Positions 1 to 9,921 of a stretch of DNA of 64,000 bases are shown piece after piece. A model generated the notes under the pieces. The model did no database searches. It saw only the letters and a program-made list of their open reading frames with translations, and was not told where the DNA came from. The stretch is from Paracoccus alcaliphilus. GTDB lineage: Bacteria; Pseudomonadota; Alphaproteobacteria; Rhodobacterales; Rhodobacteraceae. The stretch is taken from positions 186,001-250,000 of the forward strand of contig NZ_CP067124.1 of NCBI RefSeq assembly GCF_028553725.1, given 5' to 3'. A program made the position numbers and the translations under genes. Within the stretch, counting starts at the first letter, position 1. Each line of letters starts with the position of its first letter.

Positions 1-208
1 CGCGATGCGCCTCGACCAGCGCCACCTGAAAGCCCTGCCGCGCCAGATGCAGCGCCGCCGACAAGCCGGTATAGCCCGCGCCAATCACCGCGACATCGGC
101 CCGCACCTCTCCCCGCAGGGGCGGAAACGGGTCCAGCAGCCGCCCGGTTTCGGCATAGAGGCTGGGCGGATATTGCCCCGGCTGGTCGTTGATATGCAGC
201 AGGCTCAT
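1..208 (-). CDS. FAD-dependent oxidoreductase (PuuB/DAO family), N-terminal fragment
   Basis: Only the first 69 codons lie in the window; the gene runs off the left edge. The start ATG (206-208) overlaps the stop of the upstream ligase gene in a 4-nt ATGA, so the two are translationally coupled. Residues 39-56 form a Rossmann strand-loop-helix with the dinucleotide motif GAGYTG (43-48) followed by SAALHLA, typical of glycine/D-amino-acid oxidase-fold flavoproteins. Next to a PuuA-like ligase and a class I amidotransferase it probably oxidises a gamma-glutamylated amine, as PuuB does with gamma-glutamylputrescine. Substrate is inferred from context; the catalytic half is not visible. Confidence 0.8.
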   Translation of the reverse strand, partial: MSLLHINDQPGQYPPSLYAETGRLLDPFPPLRGEVRADVAVIGAGYTGLSAALHLARQGFQVALVEAHR

Positions 209-1560
209 ACGTTCAGCAGCAGATGTTCCCGCTCCCACGGGCTGATGACCTGAAGGAACTCTTTGTATTCATTACGCTTGACGGCCTCATAGACGGCCAC
301 GAACTCATCGCCCAGAACGCCGCGCACCGGCGCGCTGTCAACCATCAGATCCAGCGCGTCGCCCAGATTATAGGGCAGCTCGTCCTCGGACATATAGGCG
401 TCGCCAAGACATTCGGCGCGGGGGTTCTCGCCCTCGATCAGCCCCAGATAACCGCAGGCGAGGCTGGCGGCGATGCCCAGATAGGGGTTGCAGTCCATGC
501 CCGCCAGCCGGTTCTCGACCCGCCGCGCCTCGGGGTCCGAGATCGGCACGCGCAGCCCGGTGGTGCGGTTGTCACGCCCCCATTCCAGATTGATCGGCGC
601 CGCGAAATCAGGGACATAGCGGCGATAGCTGTTCACATAAGGCGCCAGCAGCGCGATCACGGCAGGCAGGTGTTTCTGCATGCCCGCGATGAAGTGCAGG
701 AAGGCCGGGGTTTCGCGCCCCTTGGTATCGGAGAAGATATTGCGCCCGGTCGCCATGTCGATGACCGAATGGTGCATGTGCATGGCGCTGCCGGGTTCGC
801 CCTCGATCGGCTTGGCCATGAAGGTCGCGAAACAGTCATGGCGCAGCGCCGCCTCGCGGATCAGGCGCTTGAAATAGAAGATCTCATCGGCCAGCGCGAC
901 CGGATCGCCGTGATTGAGGTTGATCTCGACCTGACCGGCGCCGCCCTCTTGCAGGATGCCGTCGATCTCGAACCCCTGAGCCTCGGCGAAATCATAGATG
1001 TCGTCGATCACCTTGCCGTATTCGTCCACCGCCGACATGGAATAGGCTTGTTTGGCCGCCGCCCGCCTGCCGGTGCGGCCCATCGGCGGGATGATCGGCT
1101 GGTTCGGGTCGATATTGCGGGCGACCAGAAAGAACTCCATCTCGGGCGCGACGACCGGCTTCCAGCCCTTGTCCCGATATAGCTGCATCACCTGTTTCAG
1201 CACGTTGCGCGGCGCGATGGGCACCGGGTTGCCCTGCTGATCGGTCACGTCATGGATCACCTGCATGGTCCAGTCCGCCGTCCAGGGCGCGGCCGAGGCG
1301 GTGGTGAAATCCGGCGTCAGGATCATGTCGGGTTCGGTGAACGCGCCCGAAGGGTTGTCGGCCCATTCCCCGGTGATCGTCTGCAGGAAGATCGAGTTCG
1401 GCAGATAGAACTTGTCCTGCCGCACGAATTTCGAGGCCGGCATCGCCTTGCCCCGTGCCACCCCGGCGATATCGGCGACGATGCATTCGACCTCGTCCAG
1501 CCGCCGCCCGGCCATATAGTCGCGTGCGGCCTGCGGGATGTCATCGCTCCACTGGCTCAT
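205..1560 (-). CDS. Glutamine synthetase family protein, gamma-glutamylamine ligase-like
   Basis: 451 residues, the length of type I glutamine synthetase-fold ligases. Visible GS signatures are the metal-binding PEMEFFL (139-145), GQVEINL (209-215), the K-P then GSAMHMHHS ATP/ammonium region (249-265), and NSYRRYVP followed by GRDNRTTGLRVP (310-339). The N-terminal beta-grasp domain contains VECIVADIAGVARGK, the form seen in PuuA and related amine ligases, not in GlnA. It probably ligates glutamate to an amine using ATP, the first step of polyamine or ethanolamine-type catabolism. It lies between an oxidoreductase and an amidotransferase with ATGA overlaps on both sides, so one operon is likely. 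Exact substrate unknown. Confidence 0.85.
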   Translation of the reverse strand: MSQWSDDIPQAARDYMAGRRLDEVECIVADIAGVARGKAMPASKFVRQDKFYLPNSIFLQTITGEWADNPSGAFTEPDMILTPDFTTASAAPWTADWTMQVIHDVTDQQGNPVPIAPRNVLKQVMQLYRDKGWKPVVAPEMEFFLVARNIDPNQPIIPPMGRTGRRAAAKQAYSMSAVDEYGKVIDDIYDFAEAQGFEIDGILQEGGAGQVEINLNHGDPVALADEIFYFKRLIREAALRHDCFATFMAKPIEGEPGSAMHMHHSVIDMATGRNIFSDTKGRETPAFLHFIAGMQKHLPAVIALLAPYVNSYRRYVPDFAAPINLEWGRDNRTTGLRVPISDPEARRVENRLAGMDCNPYLGIAASLACGYLGLIEGENPRAECLGDAYMSEDELPYNLGDALDLMVDSAPVRGVLGDEFVAVYEAVKRNEYKEFLQVISPWEREHLLLNV

Positions 1561-2255
1561 GCGGCACCTGTTGCGCGGTTGCGCGGCTGGCGGAAGAAGG
1601 CTTCGATCCGGTCGGCCATAAGGCCCGCATCCGTGCCCCCGCCCATCCGGCCCGACGCGCGCTGCAAAAGATCTTCGGGCACGACACCCTTGCCGCGGGT
1701 GTCCATCAGCCCCTGAATGAAGGCATCCTCGAATTCAGGATGCGCCTGCACGGTAAAGGCCCGGTCGCCATAGACCAGCGCCGCATGTTCGCAAAACCCG
1801 TTGCGGCCCACGACCTGCGCATCCTCGGGCGGGGTCGCGACCTGATCCTGATGCCAAGCGTTCAGCCGCACCGGCTGGCCGTCGAAATCGTAATCCTGCA
1901 TCCCCACGGCCCAGCCATCGGGATGCTTGACGACCTTGCCGCCCAGTGCCTGCGCGATCACCTGATGGCCGAAACAGATGCCGACCAGCGGCACCCCGGC
2001 GCCATAGGCGCGGCGGATGAAATCCTCCAGCGGCGGAATGAAATCGTGATCCTCATAGGCGCCGTGGCGCGATCCGGTCAGCAGCCAGCCCTCGGCCTGA
2101 TCGACGGCATCGGGAAATTCCATCGCCTCGACATGCCAGATGTGGAAATCAAGTCCGCGACCGGCCAGCAGCCGCATGAACATATCCGGATAGTCGCCCA
2201 ATTCGTCCTTCAACTGCGCGGGCGACTGGCCGCATTGAAGAATGCCGATACGCAT
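1557..2255 (-). CDS. Class I glutamine amidotransferase (GMP synthase-like)
   Basis: 232 residues. The triad of class I GATases is present: nucleophile Cys94 in GICFGHQ, His172 and Glu174 in AHPEFE. The protein is a free-standing GATase resembling the glutaminase domain of GuaA, with no synthetase domain. It is first in the three-gene minus-strand operon and overlaps the ligase gene by 4 nt. By analogy with PuuD it could hydrolyse a gamma-glutamyl intermediate, but PuuD is a different subfamily, so this is inference. A divergent promoter region (2256-2396) separates it from the aminotransferase. Confidence 0.85.
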   Translation of the reverse strand: MRIGILQCGQSPAQLKDELGDYPDMFMRLLAGRGLDFHIWHVEAMEFPDAVDQAEGWLLTGSRHGAYEDHDFIPPLEDFIRRAYGAGVPLVGICFGHQVIAQALGGKVVKHPDGWAVGMQDYDFDGQPVRLNAWHQDQVATPPEDAQVVGRNGFCEHAALVYGDRAFTVQAHPEFEDAFIQGLMDTRGKGVVPEDLLQRASGRMGGGTDAGLMADRIEAFFRQPRNRATGAA

Positions 2256-2396
2256 CGAAAACCTGTGATGTTGCTTTGCGCCCCAACCTAGTCACGGCTG
2301 CGGCTCCGCCGCAAGGGGTTGCCCCCTTTTGCGGTCTGGCGAAGTCCCGCACCGCGCGCTAGCCTGCGCGACAAAACCCATGGACCAGAGGTTGTC

Positions 2397-3524
2397 ATGC
2401 CCGGATTGCGCCCCGATATCGATCCCGACGGATTGCAGGAATTTTCGGTCGTCTTTACCGATCGTTCGCTGAACCACATGTCGCAGAAGTTCCAGCAGGT
2501 CATGCGCGACCTGTCCGCCACCCTGCGCGAAGTCTATGGCGCCCATCAGGTCGCCGTGGTGCCCGGCGGCGGCAGCTATGCGATGGAATCGGTGGCGCGG
2601 CAATTCGCGCGGGGCAATCACGCGCTGGTCGTGCGCAACGGCTGGTTCAGCTTCCGCTGGAGCCAGATCCTGGAGACCGGCAAGTTGCCATCCGAAACCA
2701 CCGTGGTCATGGCCCGGCCCTCGGGCAATGAACCGCAAGCCCCCTTCGCGCCGCCCCCCATCGACGAGGTGGTCGCCCGCATCCGCGAAAACCGCCCCGA
2801 TGTGGTCTTTGCGCCGCATGTCGAAACCGCCGCCGGGCTGATCCTGCCGGACGATTACATCAAGGCGCTGTCTGACGCCGCGCATGAGGTCGGCGCGCTG
2901 ATGGTGCTGGATTGCATCGCCTCGGGCGCGATCTGGGTCGATATGCGGGCGCTTGGCGTCGATGTGCTGATCTCGGCCCCGCAAAAGGGCTGGTCGGCCT
3001 CGCCCTCGGCCGGGCTGGTGATGCTGTCCGAACGCGCCGCCACGCGGCTGGAAGACACCGAAAGCGACAGCTTCGCACTGGACCTGAAGAAATGGCGCGC
3101 GATCACGCAGGCCTATGAGGACGGCGGCCACGCCTATCATGCGACCATGCCGACCGACGCGCTGACCGGGTTGCGCGACGCGATGGAGGAAACCCGCAAG
3201 GTGGGTTTCGAGGCCGCGCGGGATGCGCAATGGCAGCTGGGCAACGCGGTGCGGGCGCTGCTGGCGGAAAAGGGCGTGCGCCCGGTGGCCGCCGAAGGTT
3301 TTGGCGCCCCCGGCGTGGTCGTGTCCTATACCAACGATCCCGATATCAAGAGCGGCAAGAAGTTTCTGGCCGAGGGTCTGCAAATCGCCGCCGGCGTGCC
3401 GCTGGGGGTGAACGAGGGGGCCGATTTCTCGACCTTCCGCATCGGGCTGTTCGGGCTGGACAAGCTGAAGGACGTGGACGCCACCATCGAGCGCCTGAAA
3501 CCCGCCATCGACAAGCTGCTGTAA
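2397..3524 (+). CDS. Class V aminotransferase (alanine/serine-glyoxylate type)
   Basis: PLP-dependent fold type I aminotransferase of class V, 375 residues from ATG 2397, which has AGAGG six bases upstream; an in-frame upstream extension to 2319 is low-complexity and not conserved in style. PLP contacts visible: PGGGSYAME near residue 57, Asp172 in VLDCIASG, and the Schiff-base Lys197 in SAPQKGWS. The family moves amino groups from alanine, serine or aspartate to glyoxylate or related oxoacids. It is divergent from the glutamine-synthetase-like operon and may serve the same amine catabolism. Substrate not determinable from sequence. Confidence 0.85.
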   Translation: MPGLRPDIDPDGLQEFSVVFTDRSLNHMSQKFQQVMRDLSATLREVYGAHQVAVVPGGGSYAMESVARQFARGNHALVVRNGWFSFRWSQILETGKLPSETTVVMARPSGNEPQAPFAPPPIDEVVARIRENRPDVVFAPHVETAAGLILPDDYIKALSDAAHEVGALMVLDCIASGAIWVDMRALGVDVLISAPQKGWSASPSAGLVMLSERAATRLEDTESDSFALDLKKWRAITQAYEDGGHAYHATMPTDALTGLRDAMEETRKVGFEAARDAQWQLGNAVRALLAEKGVRPVAAEGFGAPGVVVSYTNDPDIKSGKKFLAEGLQIAAGVPLGVNEGADFSTFRIGLFGLDKLKDVDATIERLKPAIDKLL

Positions 3525-3532
3525 AGAAAACG

Positions 3533-3562
3533 AAAACCGGCGGCCTATTCAGGGCCGCCGGT
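3533..3562. terminator. Bidirectional terminator hairpin
   Basis: A perfect 10-bp stem (3536-3545 with 3553-3562) and 7-nt loop lie between the convergent aminotransferase and pheT. An A-tract (3533-3536) gives a T-tract on the minus strand, so it most clearly terminates pheT transcription. Confidence 0.6.
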
Positions 3563-3572
3563 CACGCACGGA

Positions 3573-5960
3573 TCAGCTGCGCAGCGTGCCGCCCGTCGCC
3601 TTCTGCACCTTGTCGATGATTTTCCGGCTGACGGCCTCGATATCGGCGTCGGTCAGGGTCTTGTCACGCGGTTGCAGCCGGGCGGTGATGGCGATGGACT
3701 TGCGGCCATCCTCCAGCCCGGTGAACTGGTCGAACACCGTCACCCGCTCGATCAGGGCCTTGTCGGCACCGGCGGCGGCATTGACCAGCGCCAGCGCCTC
3801 GACCTGCGCATCCACGACAAAGGCGAAATCGCGCTCAACCGCTTGCAGGTCCGAAATCTGCAAGGCCGGGCGCGAGGCTCCGCTGGCCTTGGGGAAGGGC
3901 ACATTGGCGATACGGACGGTGAACGCCACCGCCGGACCCTTCACATCCATCGCCTTGAGAATGCGCGGATGGATTTCGCCAAAACTGGCCAGCACATTCG
4001 GCCCCAGCGCGATATTGCCCGCCCGGCCCGGATGCCACCAGCCGTCCAGCTTGCGGTTGATCTGCCCCCGCGCGGGCGCGCCGATCGAGGCCAGGATCGC
4101 CTCGGCATCGGCCTTGGCATCATACAGATCCACCCGGCGCCGTTCCCCGAACGGATCGCGCGGCCCGCTGTGACCGACCAGCAGCCCGGTGACCCGCACG
4201 GTCTGCTCGCCCGGCTCTCCGCCCGCAAAGACCGGGCCAAGCTCGAACAGCGCCAGATCGGCGAAGCCGCGCGCCTGGTTGCGGGCAGCGGCGGCCAGCA
4301 GGCCGGGCAGCAGGTCGGGCCGCAGATGGGTCATCTCGCTGCTGATCGGGTTTTCGACGCGCACGGCATCGCTTCCGCCGCCGAACAGTTCGGCCACGCC
4401 ATGTTCGATGAAACTGTAGGTCACGCATTCATTGTAACCCAATGCCGCAGCCGCCCGCCGCGCGGCGCGTTCGCGCATCTGCAAGGGCGTCAGGATCGGT
4501 TTCGGCACACCCGCCTGCGGACGCGGCAGCGGCTGGCCCTCCAGCCCGGTCAGGCTGGCGATGCGGGCGATTTCCTCGACCAGATCGGCCTCGCCCAGCA
4601 CGTCGGGCCGCCAAGAGGGCACATGCGCCATGTCGCCCTCCATCCGGAAACCAAGGGCCTCCAGCGTGGCGCGTTGCGTGGCCTCGGGGATGTCCAGCCC
4701 GACAAGGCTGGCGGTGCGCGCCGGATCCAGCCGGTAGGCGCGGGCGGTATCGGGCACCGCACCGGCCACGACCATATGCGACGGCTCTCCCCCGCACAGA
4801 TCGAGGATCATCTGCGTGGCCAGATCCAGCCCCGGCAGGGTGAAGGCCGGGTCGATGCCGCGTTCAAAGCGATAGCGCGCATCCGAGTTGATCTTCAGCG
4901 CCCGGCCCGTCGCCGCAATCGTGATCGGATCCCAATAGGCGCTTTCGACAAAGACATCCGTGGTCGTCTCGTCACAGCCCGACTCTTCGCCGCCCATGAT
5001 GCCCGCGATGCTTTCCGGTCCGCGCTGATCGGCGATGACCATCGTGCCTTCGGGCAGCGCATAAGTCTTGCCGTCCAGCGCAAGGATCTCTTCGCCCGCA
5101 GCCGCTGGCCGGATGCGCAGATCGCCCTGCACTTTGGCCATGTCGAACACATGCAGGGGCCGGTTCAGGTCATAGGTGAACAGGTTGGTGATATCGACCA
5201 ACGTATTGATCGGGCGCAGGCCGATGGCGCGCAGCCGCTTTTGCAGCCAGTCCGGGCTGGGGCCATTGCTGACCCCGCGCAGCACGCGGCCGGCAAAGAC
5301 CGGTGCCTTCGCCGCAAGGCTGTCGTCGATCGAAACATTGACCGGGCTGTCGAAACGCCCCTCGATCACGGCCCGTTTGATCGGGATCAGTTCGCCCAGA
5401 CCCCGCGCGGCCAGATCGCGGGCGATGCCATGCACCCCCAGCGCGTCGGGCCGGTTCGGCGTGATCTTGATATGGATCATCGGATCGACCTTTTCCGGCG
5501 CGTTCGCCGCCAGCCAGTCGATGAATTTCTGCCCGACCTCACCCGAGGGCAGTTCGATGATGCCGTCATGTTCGTCCGACAGTTCCAGCTCGCGCTCGGA
5601 CGCCATCATGCCGTGGCTCTCGATGCCGCGGATCTTGCCGACACCCAGCGTCACGTCGATGCCGGGAACGTAATCGCCGGGCTTGGCCAGAACCACGGTG
5701 ATCCCCTCGCGGGCATTGGGCGCGCCGCAGACGATCTGCTTTTCGCCCTCATCCGTCAGCACCCGGCAGACGCGCAGCCGGTCGGCATCGGGATGCTGTT
5801 CGGCATGCAGCACCTTCGCCAGCGTAAAGCTGCCCAGCCGCGCCGCCGGATCGACGACCTCTTCGACTTCCAGACCAAGATCGGTCAGCACCTCGGTGAT
5901 CTGATCGAGGGGCGCTTCGGTCTTCAGATGCTCTTTGAGCCAGGACAGGGTGAACTTCAT
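3573..5960 (-). CDS. pheT: Phenylalanine--tRNA ligase beta subunit
   Basis: 795 residues from the ATG at 5958-5960 (MKFTLSWLKEHLKTE); the open frame extends 57 codons upstream but family members start here. Domains in order: N-terminal fold, EMAP/OB tRNA-binding domain (about 40-150, with HPDADRLRVC and KQIVCGAPNAREG), B3/4 editing domain, B5 domain, the inactive synthetase-like core (DLLPGLLAAAARN) and the C-terminal FDX-ACB domain ending in RDKTLTDADIEAVS. With PheS it charges tRNA-Phe in the cytoplasm. pheS is not in this window, so the alpha subunit gene is not immediately downstream. Confidence 0.97.
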   Translation of the reverse strand: MKFTLSWLKEHLKTEAPLDQITEVLTDLGLEVEEVVDPAARLGSFTLAKVLHAEQHPDADRLRVCRVLTDEGEKQIVCGAPNAREGITVVLAKPGDYVPGIDVTLGVGKIRGIESHGMMASERELELSDEHDGIIELPSGEVGQKFIDWLAANAPEKVDPMIHIKITPNRPDALGVHGIARDLAARGLGELIPIKRAVIEGRFDSPVNVSIDDSLAAKAPVFAGRVLRGVSNGPSPDWLQKRLRAIGLRPINTLVDITNLFTYDLNRPLHVFDMAKVQGDLRIRPAAAGEEILALDGKTYALPEGTMVIADQRGPESIAGIMGGEESGCDETTTDVFVESAYWDPITIAATGRALKINSDARYRFERGIDPAFTLPGLDLATQMILDLCGGEPSHMVVAGAVPDTARAYRLDPARTASLVGLDIPEATQRATLEALGFRMEGDMAHVPSWRPDVLGEADLVEEIARIASLTGLEGQPLPRPQAGVPKPILTPLQMRERAARRAAAALGYNECVTYSFIEHGVAELFGGGSDAVRVENPISSEMTHLRPDLLPGLLAAAARNQARGFADLALFELGPVFAGGEPGEQTVRVTGLLVGHSGPRDPFGERRRVDLYDAKADAEAILASIGAPARGQINRKLDGWWHPGRAGNIALGPNVLASFGEIHPRILKAMDVKGPAVAFTVRIANVPFPKASGASRPALQISDLQAVERDFAFVVDAQVEALALVNAAAGADKALIERVTVFDQFTGLEDGRKSIAITARLQPRDKTLTDADIEAVSRKIIDKVQKATGGTLRS

Positions 5961-6197
5961 GACGTCGCTTTCCACTGCGTTGCCAGCCGGGGCAGGCCGG
6001 CGGGATCTTGTGCATGCCTTGAACCGGGCCAGCGCGCCGGGGTCAAGCCGGAACGGCAGATTTCCGCGCCCCTGACCTGAACCAACGGGCAGTTTTTTCC
6101 AGATTGCCGAGATCGGGGCGCAGTGCCACATTCGCGCGGGTATTCATGCGCCGACCGCAAGACCACCCGGCGCAAGGCCCATTTACAGGAATGAATT

Positions 6198-7460
6198 ATG
6201 ATCCTTCGCAATCCATCGCGGCTGACCTGTCTGGCCGCAGCAGCCCTGACCGGGCTTGGCGCCCCTGCCCTTGCGCAAGACGCCGAACAGCCGCTGTGCG
6301 GCGGGGTTCAGGCCGCATTCATCGGCGCGGATGGCGCATCCTCGGATGTCTCGGATGCCGATGATCCGCTGCTGACCAGCCTGCGGGCGGCGGAAGGGAA
6401 CGATGCGCTGATCGCCTTTCGCGTCGGCGCCGACAGCGAATCCCTGCGGATAGAGGCGCAATCGGGCGGCGATCCGGCGCTGGAACTGCTGACCGCCGAT
6501 GGCGATCTGATCGCGGAAAACGACGACACGCCCGAATCGCTGAATTCGCGGATCGAGACCAATCTGGGCCGGGGCAATTACTGCGTGCGACTGATCTCGG
6601 TCGGCGGCGGGGATATCGCGGCCACGGTGCAGATCGGGCGTCAGGACCAGCCGCGCCTGCTGAACGAGACCGGACGGACGGGCCAGATCAACGCCTGCGA
6701 CGCGCAGACTGCGACTGTGCCCTTTGGCGGCGAAGCGCTGGATGCCGCGCTGGCGGATGGCGCGGTCAGTATCGGTCAGCCGGGAACCGATACGGGCTAT
6801 TACCGTTTCGCGCTGTCGGCGGCGGCGCCGGTGACGTTTCGCGCCGCCAGCCCCACGCTGGACCCGCATGTGCGGCTGTTCGATCAGGGTGGCAACCTGA
6901 TCGCGGAAAACGACGATGCCGACGGCACCGATTCGCGGCTGGACTTCCCCTCGACCCTTGCGCCCGGCAGCTATTGCCTTGGCGTCGCGGCGCTGTCGCC
7001 CGCCGAGGGAGAGATCACCGTATCCGCCGAAACACTGGACCGCGATGCGTTCTTGCAGGCCGCCTATCGGCGTGGAGAGATCCCGCCGCCCGCGGACAGC
7101 GGGTATCCGGTGCAGGAACTGGACCTGATCGGCACCCGCGACATGGTGGTGTTGCAGGACGGCAGCGCGCAATGGTTCCGCTTCTCGGTCGAGGCCCCCA
7201 GCGTGGTGATCGTCGATGCCTATGGTGCGCTGGTGGGGGGCGATCCGAAACTGGTGCTGTTCGGCGCAGGCGGTCAGGTCGTGGCGGAAAACGACGATTA
7301 CGAGGGCGGGCTGGATGCGAAACTTGGCCCGGTGCTGCTGGAGCCCGGCAGCTATCGCATGGCGCTGACCGATGTCGGGCGACAGAACCAGACAGGCGCG
7401 CCGATGCGTCCGGTCGGGCTGGTCTTCGACCTGTTCCAGCGCGTGCCAAAGCCCGAATAA
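6198..7460 (+). CDS. Secreted protein with three PPC-like beta-sandwich repeats
   Basis: 420 residues with a Sec signal peptide (about 1-26, cleavage after APALAQ). Three copies of a pre-peptidase-C-terminal-like module are visible: each has a strand pair, an AENDD turn (residues 106-110, 236-240, 363-367) and a closing GxYCV/GSYCL/GSYRM strand, spaced about 130 residues. Cysteines occur near repeats one and two. PPC domains usually hang off secreted proteases, but no protease domain is present here. The protein is probably periplasmic or extracellular; a binding or structural role is inference. No operon partner: pheT is divergent and the TM2 gene lies 120 bp downstream. Confidence 0.75.
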   Translation: MILRNPSRLTCLAAAALTGLGAPALAQDAEQPLCGGVQAAFIGADGASSDVSDADDPLLTSLRAAEGNDALIAFRVGADSESLRIEAQSGGDPALELLTADGDLIAENDDTPESLNSRIETNLGRGNYCVRLISVGGGDIAATVQIGRQDQPRLLNETGRTGQINACDAQTATVPFGGEALDAALADGAVSIGQPGTDTGYYRFALSAAAPVTFRAASPTLDPHVRLFDQGGNLIAENDDADGTDSRLDFPSTLAPGSYCLGVAALSPAEGEITVSAETLDRDAFLQAAYRRGEIPPPADSGYPVQELDLIGTRDMVVLQDGSAQWFRFSVEAPSVVIVDAYGALVGGDPKLVLFGAGGQVVAENDDYEGGLDAKLGPVLLEPGSYRMALTDVGRQNQTGAPMRPVGLVFDLFQRVPKPE

Positions 7461-7580
7461 CCACTGGCGGCGGGCCACGCCATCCGGCTGCCCGCCCTGC
7501 CCCTTCCGCCATGGAACCCTTGTCTGAAAGCGCGCATTTCCTATCTTTCACGCAAGACACACCCCACGGAGGACGACCGA

Positions 7581-7907
7581 TTGCCCACGGATATCCAGAC
7601 CCAGCTGCTGATCGAGCAACGTGTCACCAATGAGGCGAAATCGCCGCTGGTGGCCTATCTTCTGGCGATCGTGCTGTGGGGATTTGGCGCGCATCGGATG
7701 TATCTGGGGCGCTGGCTCAGCGGGCTTGTCATGCTGTTGCTGTGGGGGTTCGGCTGGCTGACGGCGGCAATCCTGATCGGCTGGGTGCCGATCGCGGTGG
7801 TCTGCGTCTGGGCCTTCATCGACCTGTTCCTGATCCCCGGCATGATCCAGCAGGACAAGGACGACATCCGCCGCCGCATCGCCAGCGAACTGGGCCTTTA
7901 CGGCTGA
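7581..7907 (+). CDS. TM2 domain membrane protein
   Basis: 108 residues from a TTG start (7581) preceded by CACGGAGGAC, a good Shine-Dalgarno; no ATG is in a useful position. Residues 20-80 match the TM2 pattern: a first helix ending in WGFGAHRMYLGRW, then a second hydrophobic segment and a third helix ending in IDLFLIPG. TM2 proteins are small inner-membrane proteins of unknown function. The downstream 207 bp to fabA contains no gene and presumably holds the fab promoter. Confidence 0.85.
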   Translation: MPTDIQTQLLIEQRVTNEAKSPLVAYLLAIVLWGFGAHRMYLGRWLSGLVMLLLWGFGWLTAAILIGWVPIAVVCVWAFIDLFLIPGMIQQDKDDIRRRIASELGLYG

Positions 7908-8114
7908 TCCGCCAATCAGTGGTCATTGGCCGCCCAAGGACCGGACTGCCTGTCCATGACGACCCTTTGCCTGCCGGGGCCGATGCGGTTCGGTGACAAG
8001 TGTGGCTTGCTTGCACTTGCACGCAGTTGACCCCGAATGATAGACGGAACGTCAATTTGAACCCGGACACGGTATCGGCACCGCGCCGCACCGGCAGGAA
8101 AAAGGCAAGACCGC

Positions 8115-8624
8115 ATGGCGATGACCCACACCAGCTTTGACCGCGACGACCTTCTGGCCTGTGCGCGCGGAGAGCTGTTCGGCCCCGGCAATGCGCAACT
8201 GCCCGAACCGCCGATGCTGATGATGGATCGCATCACCGATATTTCCGAGGATCGCGGCGAACATGGCAAGGGTCATGTCGTCGCCGAATTCGACATCAAT
8301 CCCGACCTGTGGTTCTTTCCCTGCCATTTCCCCGGCAACCCGATCATGCCGGGTTGCCTTGGCCTTGACGGGCTGTGGCAGCTGACCGGCTTCAATCTGG
8401 GCTGGCGCGGCTGGCAGGGTCGCGGCTATGCTTTGGGCGTGGGCGAGGTCAAGCTGACCGGCATGGTCCGTCCCGACCGCAAGCTGCTGCGTTACTACGT
8501 CGATTTCACCAAGGCGGTGCAGACCCGCCGGCTGACCATGGGGGTGGCGGATGGCCGCGTCGAAGCGGATGGCGAAACCATCTATCTGGTCAAGGACATG
8601 AAGGTCGCATTGTCGGCCAGCTGA
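8115..8624 (+). CDS. fabA: 3-hydroxydecanoyl-ACP dehydratase/isomerase
   Basis: 169 residues. The hotdog-fold active site is intact: His71 in [12 protein letters not shown] and Asp85 in LGLDGLWQL, matching E. coli His70/Asp84. FabA dehydrates beta-hydroxydecanoyl-ACP and isomerises it to the cis-3 form, the branch point to unsaturated fatty acids. It is followed by fabB (40 bp) and fabI (27 bp after fabB), so a fabA-fabB-fabI operon is likely, as in other Rhodobacteraceae. Confidence 0.97.
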   Translation: MAMTHTSFDRDDLLACARGELFGPGNAQLPEPPMLMMDRITDISEDRGEHGKGHVVAEFDINPDLWFFPCHFPGNPIMPGCLGLDGLWQLTGFNLGWRGWQGRGYALGVGEVKLTGMVRPDRKLLRYYVDFTKAVQTRRLTMGVADGRVEADGETIYLVKDMKVALSAS

Positions 8625-8664
8625 GCAACAAATCAGGCTGAGAAACATTCAGAAGGAGCCCTTC

Positions 8665-9894
8665 ATGCGACGCGTCGTCATCACCGGGCTGGGGATCGTC
8701 TCTCCCATCGGCAACAATGCCGCAGAGGTTACCGAAAGCCTGCGCGCCAGCCGCTCGGGCATCGTCTTTGCCCCCGAATATGCCGAACACGGTTTCCGCA
8801 GCCAGGTCCACGGCATGCCGCAGATCGTGCTGGAGGACCATATCGACAAGCGCAACCTGCGCTTCATGGGTCCGGGCGCGGCCTATAACTTCATCGCCAT
8901 GCAACAGGCGATCGAGGACAGCGGACTGGAGGAAGGCGACGTGTCCAACCCGCGCACCGGGCTGATCATGGGATCGGGCGGGCCGTCCACCAGCAATTTC
9001 TTCGAGGCGCATCAGATCGTCATCGAAAAGGGCGCACCGAAGCGGATGGGCCCGTTCATGGTGACGCGCTGCATGTCGTCCACGAACTCGGCCTGTCTGG
9101 CGACGCCGTTCAAGATCAAGGGCGTCAACTATTCCATCACCTCGGCCTGTTCGACCAGCGCGCATTGCATCGGCAACGGGGTCGAGCAGATCCAGATGGG
9201 CAAGCAGGACATCGTCTTTGCAGGCGGCGGCGAGGAACTGGACTGGACCCTGTCCTGCCTGTTCGACGCGATGGGCGCGATGTCGTCCAAATACAACGAC
9301 ACGCCGCAGACCGCGTCGCGTCCCTATGACACCACCCGCGACGGTTTCGTCATCGCGGGCGGCGGCGGGGTCGTGGTGCTGGAGGAACTGTCGCACGCAT
9401 TGGCGCGCGGGGCGAAGATCTATGCCGAGGTGACGGGCTACGGTGCCACTTCGGACGGCTATGACATGGTGGCGCCTTCGGGAGAGGGCGGCGAACGCTC
9501 GATGCGGCTGGCGCTGGACACCCTGCCCGAGGGGCGGCGCGTCAGCTATATCAATTCGCACGGAACCTCGACGCCGGTGGGCGATATCGGCGAGATCAAG
9601 GCGATCCGCCGCGTCTTTGGCGAGGGGCAGACGCCGCCCGTCAGCTCGACCAAATCGCTGACCGGGCATTCGCTGGGGGCGACGGGCGTGCATGAGGCGA
9701 TCTATTGCCTGCTGATGTTGCAAAATGACTTCATCGCCGCATCGGCCAATGTCGAGACGCTGGACCCCGAATTGCAACCGGCCGAAATCGCCACCGCCCG
9801 CGTGGACGATGCCGGGCTGGATTCGGTTCTGTCCAACAGTTTCGGCTTTGGCGGCACCAATGCCACGCTGCTGATGTCGAAATATACCGAATAA
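8665..9894 (+). CDS. fabB: Beta-ketoacyl-ACP synthase I
   Basis: 409 residues. Catalytic Cys162 lies in [14 protein letters not shown]; the two histidines are in [11 protein letters not shown] and [11 protein letters not shown]. The FabB assignment over FabF rests on length and position directly after fabA. The enzyme elongates the cis-unsaturated acyl-ACP made by FabA. Shine-Dalgarno AGAAGGAG sits seven bases before the ATG. Confidence 0.96.
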   Translation: MRRVVITGLGIVSPIGNNAAEVTESLRASRSGIVFAPEYAEHGFRSQVHGMPQIVLEDHIDKRNLRFMGPGAAYNFIAMQQAIEDSGLEEGDVSNPRTGLIMGSGGPSTSNFFEAHQIVIEKGAPKRMGPFMVTRCMSSTNSACLATPFKIKGVNYSITSACSTSAHCIGNGVEQIQMGKQDIVFAGGGEELDWTLSCLFDAMGAMSSKYNDTPQTASRPYDTTRDGFVIAGGGGVVVLEELSHALARGAKIYAEVTGYGATSDGYDMVAPSGEGGERSMRLALDTLPEGRRVSYINSHGTSTPVGDIGEIKAIRRVFGEGQTPPVSSTKSLTGHSLGATGVHEAIYCLLMLQNDFIAASANVETLDPELQPAEIATARVDDAGLDSVLSNSFGFGGTNATLLMSKYTE

Positions 9895-9921
9895 AAAGAA
9901 ACTGAAAAACGAGGACGGCAC

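Noticed and set aside
3672..6080. An 802-codon plus-strand frame over pheT.
   Set aside because: Antisense shadow of pheT, low-complexity residue composition, no start context.
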